From: Streptomyces griseicoloratus
Lineage (GTDB): Bacteria; Actinomycetota; Actinomycetes; Streptomycetales; Streptomycetaceae
Assembly (NCBI RefSeq): GCF_014534645.1
Contig: NZ_JACVQF010000223.1
Coordinates: forward strand, 1-64,000
Direction: 5' to 3'
Length of the DNA: 64,000 nt
The position numbers were made by a program, and so were the translations under genes. Below the pieces are notes generated by a model, which was given only the letters and a program-made list of their open reading frames with translations, had not been told where the DNA came from and did no database searches. This document shows positions 45,416 to 52,420 of this stretch, piece by piece (within the stretch, counting starts at the first letter, position 1; the number at the start of each line of letters is the position of its first letter).

Positions 45416-46069
45416 ATGAGCATGCTGACTCCCCCCGGGATGGGCGGCCAGTACCGGATCACGGGGGACAAGTACCCGCGGATGCGGCCGTCCCGGCGAC
45501 GCGGCAGGCTCGCGGTCCTCGCGGGCGCCTGCGCCGCCGTCCTCGGGGTGCTCGGCTGGGGCACTCTGCAGCTCATCGACGTCTTCTCCGGCGGCGACAA
45601 GGCGTCGGCGGCCGGCGCCGCGGCCAACTGCCCGGCCGAGGCGAGCCCCTCCACCGGCGCCGCGGGCGACGCCGCGGCCCTTCCCGAGCCGGGTCGCATC
45701 ACGGTCAACGTGCTCAACGCCACCACCCGCTCCGGCCTCGCCCAGAAGACCGCCGACGAGCTGAAGAAGCGGGGCTTCCGCATCGGCGAGGTGACCAACG
45801 CGCCCAAGGAGCTCGACAAGAAGGTCACCGGCACCGGCATCCTGCTCGGCCCCACCGCTTCCCTGAAGACCTCGCTGTCCGTGCTCGGCGCCCAGCTCCC
45901 CGCCGCCGAACGCCGGACCGACGCCACCCGCAAGGGCGCCGCCGTCGACCTCGTCATCGGCAACGGCTTCAAGGGGCTGGCGCAGAAGGCGGAGGCCGAC
46001 CGGGCGACGGCGGCGCTGACCGCCCCGCAGCCGACGCCCGGCAGCGCCGGGAAGAAGAAGGACTGCTGA
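45416..46069 (+). CDS. LytR C-terminal (LytR_C) domain membrane protein
   Basis: The product is 217 aa from the ATG at 45416 (a second ATG follows at 45422). One transmembrane helix (LAVLAGACAAVLGVLGWGTLQLIDVF, about residues 30-55) anchors an extracytoplasmic LytR_C domain: RITVNVLNATTRSGLAQKTADELKKRGFRIGEVTNAPKELDKKVTGTGILLGPTASLKTSLSVLGAQLP. This domain is found at the end of LytR-CpsA-Psr cell-wall ligases but here stands alone, so a peptidoglycan-binding accessory is inferred. TACGCT at 45404-45409 suggests a leaderless transcript. It is convergent with upp, 22 bp away. Confidence 0.88.
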   Translation: MSMLTPPGMGGQYRITGDKYPRMRPSRRRGRLAVLAGACAAVLGVLGWGTLQLIDVFSGGDKASAAGAAANCPAEASPSTGAAGDAAALPEPGRITVNVLNATTRSGLAQKTADELKKRGFRIGEVTNAPKELDKKVTGTGILLGPTASLKTSLSVLGAQLPAAERRTDATRKGAAVDLVIGNGFKGLAQKAEADRATAALTAPQPTPGSAGKKKDC

Positions 46070-46091
46070 GCGGCCGGAACGGCAGCCGGGG

Positions 46092-46727
46092 CTACTCGGC
46101 CGCCCCGTACATGCGGTCGCCCGCGTCGCCGAGGCCCGGCACGATGTAGCCCTGCTCGTCGAGGCGCTCGTCGACCGAGGCCGTCACGACGGTCACCGGC
46201 GTGCCGGCCAGCTCGCGCTCCATGAGCTCGACGCCCTCGGGGGCGGCCAGCAGGACCACGGCCGTCACGTCGTCGGCGCCGCGCTTGATCAGCTCCTGGA
46301 TCGACGCGACCAGCGTGCCGCCGGTGGCCAGCATCGGGTCCAGGACGTACACCTGGCGCCCCGAGAGGTCCTCCGGCATGCGCGTGGCGTAGGTGGAGGC
46401 CTGCAGCGTCTCCTCGTTGCGGATCATGCCGAGGAAGCCCACCTCGGCGGTCGGCAGCAGCCGGACCATTCCGTCCAGCATGCCGAGGCCGGCCCGCAGG
46501 ATCGGCACCACCAGCGGGCGCGGGTGGGAGAGCTTGACGCCGGTGGTCTGCGCGACCGGCGTGTTGATGTCGACCTGTTCGGTGCGGACGTCCCGCGTGG
46601 CCTCGTAGGCGAGGAGGGTGACCAGCTCGTCGGCGAGACGGCGGAAGGTCGCGGAGTCGGTGCGCTGGTCGCGCAGCGTGGTGAGCTTGTGGGCGACCAG
46701 GGGGTGGTCGACGACGTGGAGACGCAT
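46092..46727 (-). CDS. upp: Uracil phosphoribosyltransferase
   Basis: The product is 211 aa starting [47 protein letters not shown], the typical Upp N-terminus. The PRPP loop is [24 protein letters not shown]. The uracil-binding part near the end is [24 protein letters not shown]. It salvages uracil to UMP. The frame is open upstream, but the ATG at 46727 fits the family length. Confidence 0.97.
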   Translation of the reverse strand: MRLHVVDHPLVAHKLTTLRDQRTDSATFRRLADELVTLLAYEATRDVRTEQVDINTPVAQTTGVKLSHPRPLVVPILRAGLGMLDGMVRLLPTAEVGFLGMIRNEETLQASTYATRMPEDLSGRQVYVLDPMLATGGTLVASIQELIKRGADDVTAVVLLAAPEGVELMERELAGTPVTVVTASVDERLDEQGYIVPGLGDAGDRMYGAAE

Positions 46728-46864
46728 GTCCACCACAGTAACCGGGCCCCGTGGACCCGGCGTCCCCGCGCCGGGCAAGCCCCCGCCGGCGGCTTCACTC
46801 GCGCGCTGGCGTCAAACCACCCGTCCGGGGGAAGGTGAGAGGACCGAGACGGGGTGGTGAGACT

Positions 46865-47101
46865 GTGCCTGACCGGGATTTCCACGACACGCCGTCCTCG
46901 TCGCCGGGTGAACAGCCGGGGACGGGGACGGGAACGGATGCGGGGGCAGGGCCGGGTGCGGAGGCCGAGCGCCGCCGGCGCCGGGCCCGGTTCCTGCGGG
47001 AGCTGGCGGAGGCCCGGGCGCTGCGGGACCGCGTGCAGCCGCGCCGCGCCAAGGCCGCCCGGCTGCGGCACGTGATGCGGATGCGCACCTTCCGCTGGTA
47101 G
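46865..47101 (+). CDS. Small conserved Arg-rich protein
   Basis: The product is about 78 aa from the GTG at 46865; an in-frame GTG at 46835 is an alternative. A disordered Thr/Gly-rich front is followed by a strongly basic helical region (AERRRRRARFLRELAEARALRDRVQPRRAKAARLRHVMRMRTFRW) that looks conserved and suited to nucleic-acid or ribosome contact. The family is not recognised. It is divergent from upp. Confidence 0.6.
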   Translation: MPDRDFHDTPSSSPGEQPGTGTGTDAGAGPGAEAERRRRRARFLRELAEARALRDRVQPRRAKAARLRHVMRMRTFRW

Positions 47102-47414
47102 GCGCCCGGACGGGGAAGATCGCGCGCCGCGCCGACGTTGCCCCCACGGGTGTGCGCGGACGCCGGGAAAACCCGCGTACGATCCGCAAGTGGTGGCAAC
47201 GAGTGCGCTGGTGAGTCCTTCATGAAGGTGCTCGCGGAAGCGTTCCCGAAGCCGCGGCAAAACGGCCGGACACAGGGAGCCGAAGACGTCCCCTGACGGC
47301 CATGTTTCTGCCACGATTCCGGATGGGTGGGGCTCGGAGCACCGCTCCCCCGCCCGCAACCTCCGGCCGGGGGGATCCCCAACCGGCACGCCTATGACCA
47401 GTGGGAGAGTCACG
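47102..47414. other. Non-coding stretch upstream of the tRNA deaminase gene pair
   Basis: No gene seen over 313 bp. It contains the palindrome CTTCATGAAG (47218-47227) and a GC hairpin near 47340-47375. No strong -10/-35 pair stands out. Confidence 0.35.
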
Positions 47415-47951
47415 GTGTACTTCGCCGCACTGCTCGCGCGCACCGAAGACGGGTGGGAAGCGAGCGACACGGAGCTCGACGATGTGGAGACCCTGTCGGA
47501 TCTGGCCGACCTGGCCCGGGAAGCCTCTCCCGACGAGGACACGGTGCTCGTGCTGATCGAGCAGGAGGACGCGTGGTTCGGCGTCGTCCGCGTGGACGGC
47601 GAGGAGGACCCTCGTATCTACGTCTCGGACGCCGCCGCGGCCGCCCGCAGCAGCTACGGCGAGATCCTGCTCACCGACGAGCTGCTCGGCCGGGAGCCCG
47701 GCGACGACGGCGACGACCTCGACGCCCTCGACCTCGACGGCACGGAGGACGGCGAGTCCGACGACGACGCCGACGGGGACGCGGACGCCGGCTCCGCCGA
47801 GGCCGCCGTGCCGCACGGCCCGGTCGGCGACGCCGAGATCCTCGACGATCTCGGCGTGAGCGAGAAGGAGCTGCGCTCGATGTCCGACGACGCGCTCGGC
47901 GAGATCGCGGACGCCCTGGGCGCCTCGGAAGTCCTGGAGACCGTCCGCTGA
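47415..47951 (+). CDS. tRNA adenosine deaminase-associated protein
   Basis: The product is 178 aa. The GTG at 47415 is chosen for its GGGAGA six bases upstream, giving VYFAALLARTEDGWEASDTELDDVETLSDLADLAREASPDEDTVLVLIEQEDAWFGVVRVDGEEDPRIYVSDAAAAARSSYGEILLTDELLG. A very acidic Asp/Gly linker is followed by AEILDDLGVSEKELRSMSDDALGEIADALG. This two-part layout always precedes tadA in actinobacteria and gives the family its name. Its molecular role is not established. The stop abuts the deaminase reading frame. Confidence 0.9.
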   Translation: MYFAALLARTEDGWEASDTELDDVETLSDLADLAREASPDEDTVLVLIEQEDAWFGVVRVDGEEDPRIYVSDAAAAARSSYGEILLTDELLGREPGDDGDDLDALDLDGTEDGESDDDADGDADAGSAEAAVPHGPVGDAEILDDLGVSEKELRSMSDDALGEIADALGASEVLETVR

Positions 47952-47971
47952 CCGCACCGACCGCCGACGGA

Positions 47972-48442
47972 GTGACGCCGGACCCGGTGCGCGACCGCTG
48001 GCGTCCCGCGATGCGGCTCGCCCTGGACGAGGCCCGGGCGGCCGCCTCGGGCGGGGACGTCCCGGTCGGCGCCGTCGTGCTGGCCCCGGACGGCCGGACC
48101 GTGCTCGCGGCCGGGCACAACGAGCGCGAGGCCACCGGCGATCCCACGGCCCACGCGGAGGTGCTCGCGATCCGGCGGGCCGCCGTCGAGCTCGGTGAGT
48201 GGCGGCTGGCCGGCTGCACGCTCGTCGTCACCCTGGAGCCCTGCACGATGTGCGCGGGCGCGCTCGTGCAGTCCCGGGTGGACCGCGTGGTCTACGGCGC
48301 CCGCGACGAGAAGGCGGGCGCGGCCGGTTCCCTCTGGGACGTCGTGCGCGACCGGCGGCTCAACCACCGCCCCGAGGTGATCGAGGGCGTGCTGGCCGAC
48401 GAGAGCGCCCGGCTGCTCACGGAGTTCTTCCGCACGCGCTGA
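47972..48442 (+). CDS. tadA: tRNA-specific adenosine-34 deaminase
   Basis: The product is 156 aa from the GTG at 47972. The frame is open back to a CTG at 47948 that overlaps the upstream stop as CTGA, and ATG at 48011 is a third option. Zinc ligands and catalytic Glu are TAHAEVLA and LEPCTMCAG. The Leu/Arg-rich end DRRLNHRPEVIEGVLADESARLLTEFFR is typical of TadA. It converts the wobble adenosine of tRNA-Arg(ACG) to inosine. It is in an operon with its associated protein and followed by tRNA-Ser(CGA). Confidence 0.93.
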   Translation: MTPDPVRDRWRPAMRLALDEARAAASGGDVPVGAVVLAPDGRTVLAAGHNEREATGDPTAHAEVLAIRRAAVELGEWRLAGCTLVVTLEPCTMCAGALVQSRVDRVVYGARDEKAGAAGSLWDVVRDRRLNHRPEVIEGVLADESARLLTEFFRTR

Positions 48443-48499
48443 GCACCGCGCCGGATACCGATTTCAAACCATGCCGCACTGTGCTGTAAGGTCTCCCTC

Positions 48500-48584
48500 G
48501 GTAGCGTGTCCGAGCGGCCGAAGGAGCTCGCCTCGAAAGCGAGTGTGGCGCAAGTCACCGAGGGTTCAAATCCCTCCGCTACCG
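48500..48584 (+). tRNA. tRNA-Ser(CGA)
   Basis: An 85-nt class II cloverleaf with acceptor GGTAGCG paired to CGCTACC, anticodon loop CTCGAAA (anticodon CGA), a long variable arm and discriminator G. CCA is not encoded. Confidence 0.96.
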
Positions 48585-48589
48585 CTGAA

Positions 48590-48619
48590 GAAGGGCCCCG
48601 TCGATTGACGGGGCCCTTC
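48590..48619 (+). terminator. Terminator after tRNA-Ser(CGA)
   Basis: A 13-bp perfect stem (GAAGGGCCCCGTC with GACGGGGCCCTTC) with loop GATT. Confidence 0.8.
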
Positions 48620-48687
48620 GTGCGATCATGTGCGCTCCGGACGCATCGGTGTGACATGGGCGCATAGCTGTGACAGGGGAGGCCGCG

Positions 48688-48864
48688 GTGGCGGTGAACG
48701 CGAAGAAGATCGCCGTCTACGTGGTCGTGGTCTTCGTGCTGTACGTGATCATCACGGACCCGGCCAAGGCCGCCGACTACGTCCAGATAGGGTTCGAGGG
48801 CATATCGGACGCCGCCAAGGCCATCGGCGACTTCATGACCTGGGCCGCCAACGGAGGAGAGTGA
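48688..48864 (+). CDS. Small single-pass membrane protein
   Basis: The product is 58 aa. The GTG at 48688 is preferred to the one at 48670 because GGGGAGG precedes it by about six bases. The sequence is AVNAKKIAVYVVVVFVLYVIITDPAKAADYVQIGFEGISDAAKAIGDFMTWAANGGE: one transmembrane helix with a short positive inside, then an amphipathic helix on the outer side. Such 'DPAKAA' micro-membrane proteins occur widely in Streptomyces, but I know of no function. Its stop overlaps the start of the Dabb gene, so the two are coupled. Confidence 0.75.
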   Translation: MAVNAKKIAVYVVVVFVLYVIITDPAKAADYVQIGFEGISDAAKAIGDFMTWAANGGE

Positions 48865-49157
48865 TGATCCGCCATCTGGTGCTGTTCAAGCTCAACGAGG
48901 GCGTCGAGCGCGACGATCCCCGTGTCGTGAAGGGCGTCGAGGCGTTCCGCTCGCTCGGCGGCCGGATCGAGGAGCTGCGCTTCTGGGAGTGCGGCTGGAA
49001 CACCAGCGACCGGCCCATCGCCTACGACTTCGCGATCAACTCCGCGGTGGAGGACTCCGCCGCGCTCACCCGCTACCTGGAGCACCCGGCGCACCAGGAG
49101 GGTGTCGCCCTGTGGCGGGAGTTCGCCACCTGGGTGATCGCCGACTACGAGTTCTAG
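48864..49157 (+). CDS. Dabb (stress-responsive dimeric alpha+beta barrel) protein
   Basis: The product is 97 aa. MIRHLVLFKLNEGVERDDPRVVKGVEAFRSLGGRIEELRFWECGWNTSDRPIAYDFAINSAVEDSAALTRYLEHPAHQEGVALWREFATWVIADYEF is the Dabb fold, with the usual His pair (RHLVLFK and HPAHQE). The family includes small stress proteins and polyketide cyclases acting as dimers. The substrate is unknown. The start overlaps the preceding small membrane protein (TGATG), with GGAGGAG upstream. Confidence 0.9.
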   Translation: MIRHLVLFKLNEGVERDDPRVVKGVEAFRSLGGRIEELRFWECGWNTSDRPIAYDFAINSAVEDSAALTRYLEHPAHQEGVALWREFATWVIADYEF

Positions 49158-49338
49158 GGCGAGTGCACGACCAGGCCGCACCGAAAGGGGCGGAAGGTCG
49201 TTCAGTTCCATATGCCCCAATTCCGCTGAATACATCCTCAACACGGCGATATGCGGTGCTTGCACATAGTCCACATGTCTTGTGATGCTATGACCGCATT
49301 TGACGGATGAGTTGATGGATCACGAGGTGGAGTTGACC

Positions 49339-50184
49339 GTGCCGGCCAGTACTGCGCCTCAAGCACCGCCCCACGACGCGCCCCAGGACACACCTGCCGG
49401 GGACGCCGCCGCGCGGCGCAGCCGGGGCGCGGACACCAGGGCCCTGACCCAGGTGCTGTTCGCCGAGCTCAAGGAGCTCCAGCCCGGCACGCCGGAGCAC
49501 GACCGGGTGCGCGCGGCGCTCATCGAGGCCAACCTCCCACTGGTGCGCTACGCCGCCGCGCGCTTCCGCTCCCGCAACGAACCCATGGAGGACGTGGTCC
49601 AGGTCGGCACCATCGGGCTCATCAACGCCATCGACCGCTTCGACCCGGACCGGGGCGTGCAGTTCCCGACGTTCGCGATGCCCACGGTGGTCGGCGAGAT
49701 CAAACGATACTTCCGCGACAACGTCCGCACGGTCCACGTACCGCGCCGGCTGCACGAGCTGTGGGTGCAGGTCAACAGCGCGACGGAGGACCTGACGACC
49801 GCCTTCGGGCGCTCCCCGACGACCGCCGAGATCGCCGAGCGGCTGCGCATCTCCGAGGACGAGGTGCTGTCCTGCATCGAGGCGGGACGGTCGTACCACG
49901 CCACCTCGCTGGAGGCCGCCCAGGAGGGCGACGGGCTGCCCGGACTGCTGGACCGGCTCGGCTACGAGGACCCCGCGCTGGACGGCGTCGAGCACCGCGA
50001 CCTCGTCCGCCACCTCCTCGTCCAGCTCCCCGAGCGGGAGCAGCGCATCCTGCTGCTGCGCTACTACAGCAATCTCACCCAGTCGCAGATCAGTGCCGAA
50101 CTCGGCGTCTCGCAGATGCACGTCTCGCGGCTACTGGCGCGTAGCTTCCAGCGGTTGAGATCCGCGAACCGAATCGACGCATAA
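49339..50184 (+). CDS. sigF: SigB-family RNA polymerase sigma factor, SigF
   Basis: The product is 281 aa. The GTG at 49339 ([15 protein letters not shown]) follows GAGGTGGAG and fits the known Streptomyces SigF N-terminus; ATG at 49315 is an alternative. Region 2 is [77 protein letters not shown]. Region 4 is [44 protein letters not shown]. SigF directs late sporulation genes in spore compartments. No anti-sigma or anti-anti-sigma gene is adjacent. The closely related sigN lies 269 bp downstream. Confidence 0.93.
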   Translation: MPASTAPQAPPHDAPQDTPAGDAAARRSRGADTRALTQVLFAELKELQPGTPEHDRVRAALIEANLPLVRYAAARFRSRNEPMEDVVQVGTIGLINAIDRFDPDRGVQFPTFAMPTVVGEIKRYFRDNVRTVHVPRRLHELWVQVNSATEDLTTAFGRSPTTAEIAERLRISEDEVLSCIEAGRSYHATSLEAAQEGDGLPGLLDRLGYEDPALDGVEHRDLVRHLLVQLPEREQRILLLRYYSNLTQSQISAELGVSQMHVSRLLARSFQRLRSANRIDA

Positions 50185-50302
50185 CCGAAAGCACGAGCGA
50201 GCTGTCACCGGCCAGAGCGAATCGCTCACCAGGGCCGTTGCCGACGGATTGGCGCCGAAATCCCGTCAGACCCCGTCTTTCCAGGGCCGATTCGCGTCTC
50301 GC

Positions 50303-50341
50303 ATGTCGACATGTCACTACAGCGCGTTGCCGACATGTGAC
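50303..50341. repeat. Repeated CGACATGT(C/G)AC motif upstream of sigN
   Basis: CGACATGTCAC (50307-50317) and CGACATGTGAC (50331-50341) are direct near-repeats starting 24 bp apart. The first is embedded in the palindrome CATGTCGACATG (50302-50313). They sit just upstream of the candidate sigN promoter. Confidence 0.5.
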
Positions 50342-50357
50342 ATTCTGCGGGAGACGC

Positions 50358-50383
50358 GTTTGCCGGGGCCTCGGCTCCGGTAT
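50358..50383 (+). promoter_or_regulatory. Candidate SigB/SigN-type promoter of sigN
   Basis: GTTT (50358-50361) and CGGTAT (50378-50383) with 16 bp between resemble the GTTT-N(14-16)-GGGTAT promoters used by the SigB family. This suggests sigN is read by itself or a sibling sigma factor. The start codon is about 60 bp downstream of the predicted transcript start. Confidence 0.5.
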
Positions 50384-50452
50384 TCAGGTGAAGGCTGCGT
50401 TCCCGGCGTGGGAGCGTGAGCCCCGACCGTCCCGCGACCCAAAGGGGGTGGC

Positions 50453-51379
50453 ATGTCCGCAGACCAGGGCAGCTCGAAGGTGCTCGCGCTCGCGGAGAGC
50501 GAGACCGCGCCCGACGCGCTCGACGCGCTCGGCCCCATCGATGACGTCCCGGCCCTCGAAGCCGTTCCGGCCCAGGCCCTCCCGGCGGAGGAAGCCCCGG
50601 CCCTGCCGGCCTCGACGAACATCGACACCCGCACCCTGTCCCGCTCCCTGTTCCTGCGGCTCGCCGCACTCGACGAGGACAGCCCGGAGCGCGCCTACGT
50701 CCGGGACACCCTCATCGAGCTCAACCTCCCGCTGGTGCGCTACGCCGCCGCGCGCTTCCGCTCCCGCAACGAGCCGATGGAGGACATCGTCCAGGTCGGC
50801 ACCATCGGGCTGATCAAGGCGATCGACCGCTTCGACTGCGAGCGGGGCGTGGAGTTCCCGACCTTCGCGATGCCGACGGTCGTCGGGGAGATCAAGCGGT
50901 TCTTCCGCGACACCTCGTGGTCGGTGCGCGTGCCGCGCCGGCTCCAGGAGCTGCGCCTGGCCCTGACGAAGGCCAGCGACGAGCTCTCCCAGAAGCTCGA
51001 CCGCTCGCCCACGGTCGGCGAACTGGCCGCCGTGCTGGGTGTGTCCGAGGAGGACGTCGTCGACGGCCTCGCGGTGGGCAACGCCTACACCGCCTCCTCG
51101 CTGGACTCCCCGGCCCCGGAGGACGACGGCGGCGAGGGCTCGCTCGCGGACCGGCTGGGCTACGAGGACACGGCCCTGGAGGGAGTGGAGTACCGCGAGT
51201 CCCTCAAGCCGCTGCTGGCCAAGCTGCCGCCCCGGGAGCGGCGGATCATCATGCTGCGCTTCTTCGCCAACATGACCCAGTCGCAGATCGGCGAGGAGGT
51301 CGGCATCTCGCAGATGCACGTCTCCCGGCTGCTGACCCGCACGCTGGCGCAGCTGCGGGACGGGCTCATCTCCGACTGA
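50453..51379 (+). CDS. sigN: SigB-family RNA polymerase sigma factor, SigN
   Basis: The product is 308 aa from the ATG at 50453, with AAAGGGGGTGG upstream. An Ala/Pro/Glu-rich head of about 60 residues precedes region 2 ([77 protein letters not shown]), nearly identical to that of SigF. Region 4 is [44 protein letters not shown]. SigN acts in sporulation in the subapical stem in S. coelicolor (recalled). The tandem placement points to a gene duplication giving two sporulation sigma factors. Confidence 0.93.
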   Translation: MSADQGSSKVLALAESETAPDALDALGPIDDVPALEAVPAQALPAEEAPALPASTNIDTRTLSRSLFLRLAALDEDSPERAYVRDTLIELNLPLVRYAAARFRSRNEPMEDIVQVGTIGLIKAIDRFDCERGVEFPTFAMPTVVGEIKRFFRDTSWSVRVPRRLQELRLALTKASDELSQKLDRSPTVGELAAVLGVSEEDVVDGLAVGNAYTASSLDSPAPEDDGGEGSLADRLGYEDTALEGVEYRESLKPLLAKLPPRERRIIMLRFFANMTQSQIGEEVGISQMHVSRLLTRTLAQLRDGLISD

Positions 51380-51476
51380 GGTTCTCCGGACCACGTCCGA
51401 CGGCCGCCGCGGCACCCCCGGGTGCCGCGGCGGCCGTCGTTCACGGTCCGGTCCGGTCGCGCCGTCGGCCTTCCGG

Positions 51477-51677
51477 CTACTTCAGCGCCAGCCAGGCCAC
51501 GGCCGCGACGATCACGACGGCGGCCACGACACCGACGATCAGGCCGATACGGGGCCCGGAGGACGCGGCGGGGGCCGCCTGCCGGGACTGGGGGGCGCCC
51601 TCGTCGACGAACGCGCGGAACATCTGGGTGCTGCCAGCGGGGTCGTAATTGCCCTGGGGGCCCTGGTTGTTAGCCAT
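51477..51677 (-). CDS. Small tail-anchored membrane protein
   Basis: The product is 66 aa from the ATG at 51677: MANNQGPQGNYDPAGSTQMFRAFVDEG, a short Ala/Ser spacer, then one C-terminal hydrophobic helix (IGLIVGVVAAVVIVAAVAWLALK). This is a tail-anchored layout with a conserved-looking cytosolic head (DPAGSTQMFRAFVDEG). It is not a family with known function. It is divergent from the marR gene and convergent with sigN. Confidence 0.75.
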   Translation of the reverse strand: MANNQGPQGNYDPAGSTQMFRAFVDEGAPQSRQAAPAASSGPRIGLIVGVVAAVVIVAAVAWLALK

Positions 51678-51846
51678 GGCCCGAGACACTAGCGAATCCA
51701 CGGGTGCGGCCCAAGCGGGGGTCGGACGAGGGAGCGGGCAGGGTGCGGGCGACGCCTCCCGCACCCGCCCATCATCCGCCACCTGCACGTTTACTTTCGC
51801 AATACTTGCCTTTGCCAACTTTTTATGCCGGATGGCCCCTTTTTAT

Positions 51847-51888
51847 TTGCCTGTAGCAACTAACTGCTCCTATGGTTGCCCTAAGCAA
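51847..51888 (+). promoter_or_regulatory. marR promoter with two TTGC-N5-GCAA operators
   Basis: -35 TTGCCT (51847-51852) and -10 TATGGT (51871-51876) are 18 bp apart. Two palindromes of the same form cover them: TTGC-CTGTA-GCAA (51847-51859) and TTGC-CCTAA-GCAA (51876-51888; with flanks GTTGC/GCAAC). Their centres are 29 bp apart, close to three helical turns. The arrangement would let a MarR dimer pair block RNA polymerase. Confidence 0.75.
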
Positions 51889-51906
51889 CGAATGCGGGAG
51901 GTGCGC

Positions 51907-52407
51907 ATGGCCGAGAAGGCGCAGTACGAGGAGCTGATCCGCCAGTTCAGCGCCTTCGGCGCCGTGAAACGGGAGATGGGCCGCATCCTGCCGGCCGACT
52001 GCCCCGGCGGGTCCGCCGCCGTACTGACGCTGCTCGGCCGCCACGGGGACATGCGCATGAGCAAGCTCGCGGAGCTGCTCGCCGTGGACATGTCCGTAAC
52101 CAGCCGCCATGTCGCGCACATCGCCGACCGGGGCTGGATCGAACGTTCCCCCGACCCGGCGGACAAGCGCTCGCGCATCCTGCGCCTGACGCCCGAGGGC
52201 CGGGCGCAGCTCGACGAGCTGTCCGAACGGACCACCCAGCTGCTCGCCCACCGCCTGAGCGACTGGACCGACGACGAGGTCGGCCAGCTCACCCGGCTCA
52301 TGGCCCGGCTCAGGGCGAGTTTCGACGACTGCCGGTCCACCCACGCGCGGACCGCCGCACCCCCCGCGGTCGAACCGACCACCCGTACACCCGCGATCAC
52401 CACGTAA
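51907..52407 (+). CDS. MarR-family transcriptional regulator
   Basis: The product is 166 aa from the ATG at 51907, with GGGAGG five bases upstream. The winged helix is LTLLGRHGDMRMSKLAELLAVDMSVTSRHVAHIADRGWIERSPDPADKRSRILRLTPEGRAQLDEL, with the DKRSRIL wing typical of MarR. MarR proteins are dimeric repressors released by phenolic or drug ligands. It sits 13 bp upstream of the MFS exporter gene in one operon, and the paired palindromes over the promoter argue that it represses both genes. Confidence 0.94.
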   Translation: MAEKAQYEELIRQFSAFGAVKREMGRILPADCPGGSAAVLTLLGRHGDMRMSKLAELLAVDMSVTSRHVAHIADRGWIERSPDPADKRSRILRLTPEGRAQLDELSERTTQLLAHRLSDWTDDEVGQLTRLMARLRASFDDCRSTHARTAAPPAVEPTTRTPAITT

Positions 52408-52420
52408 GCAAAGGAAGTCC

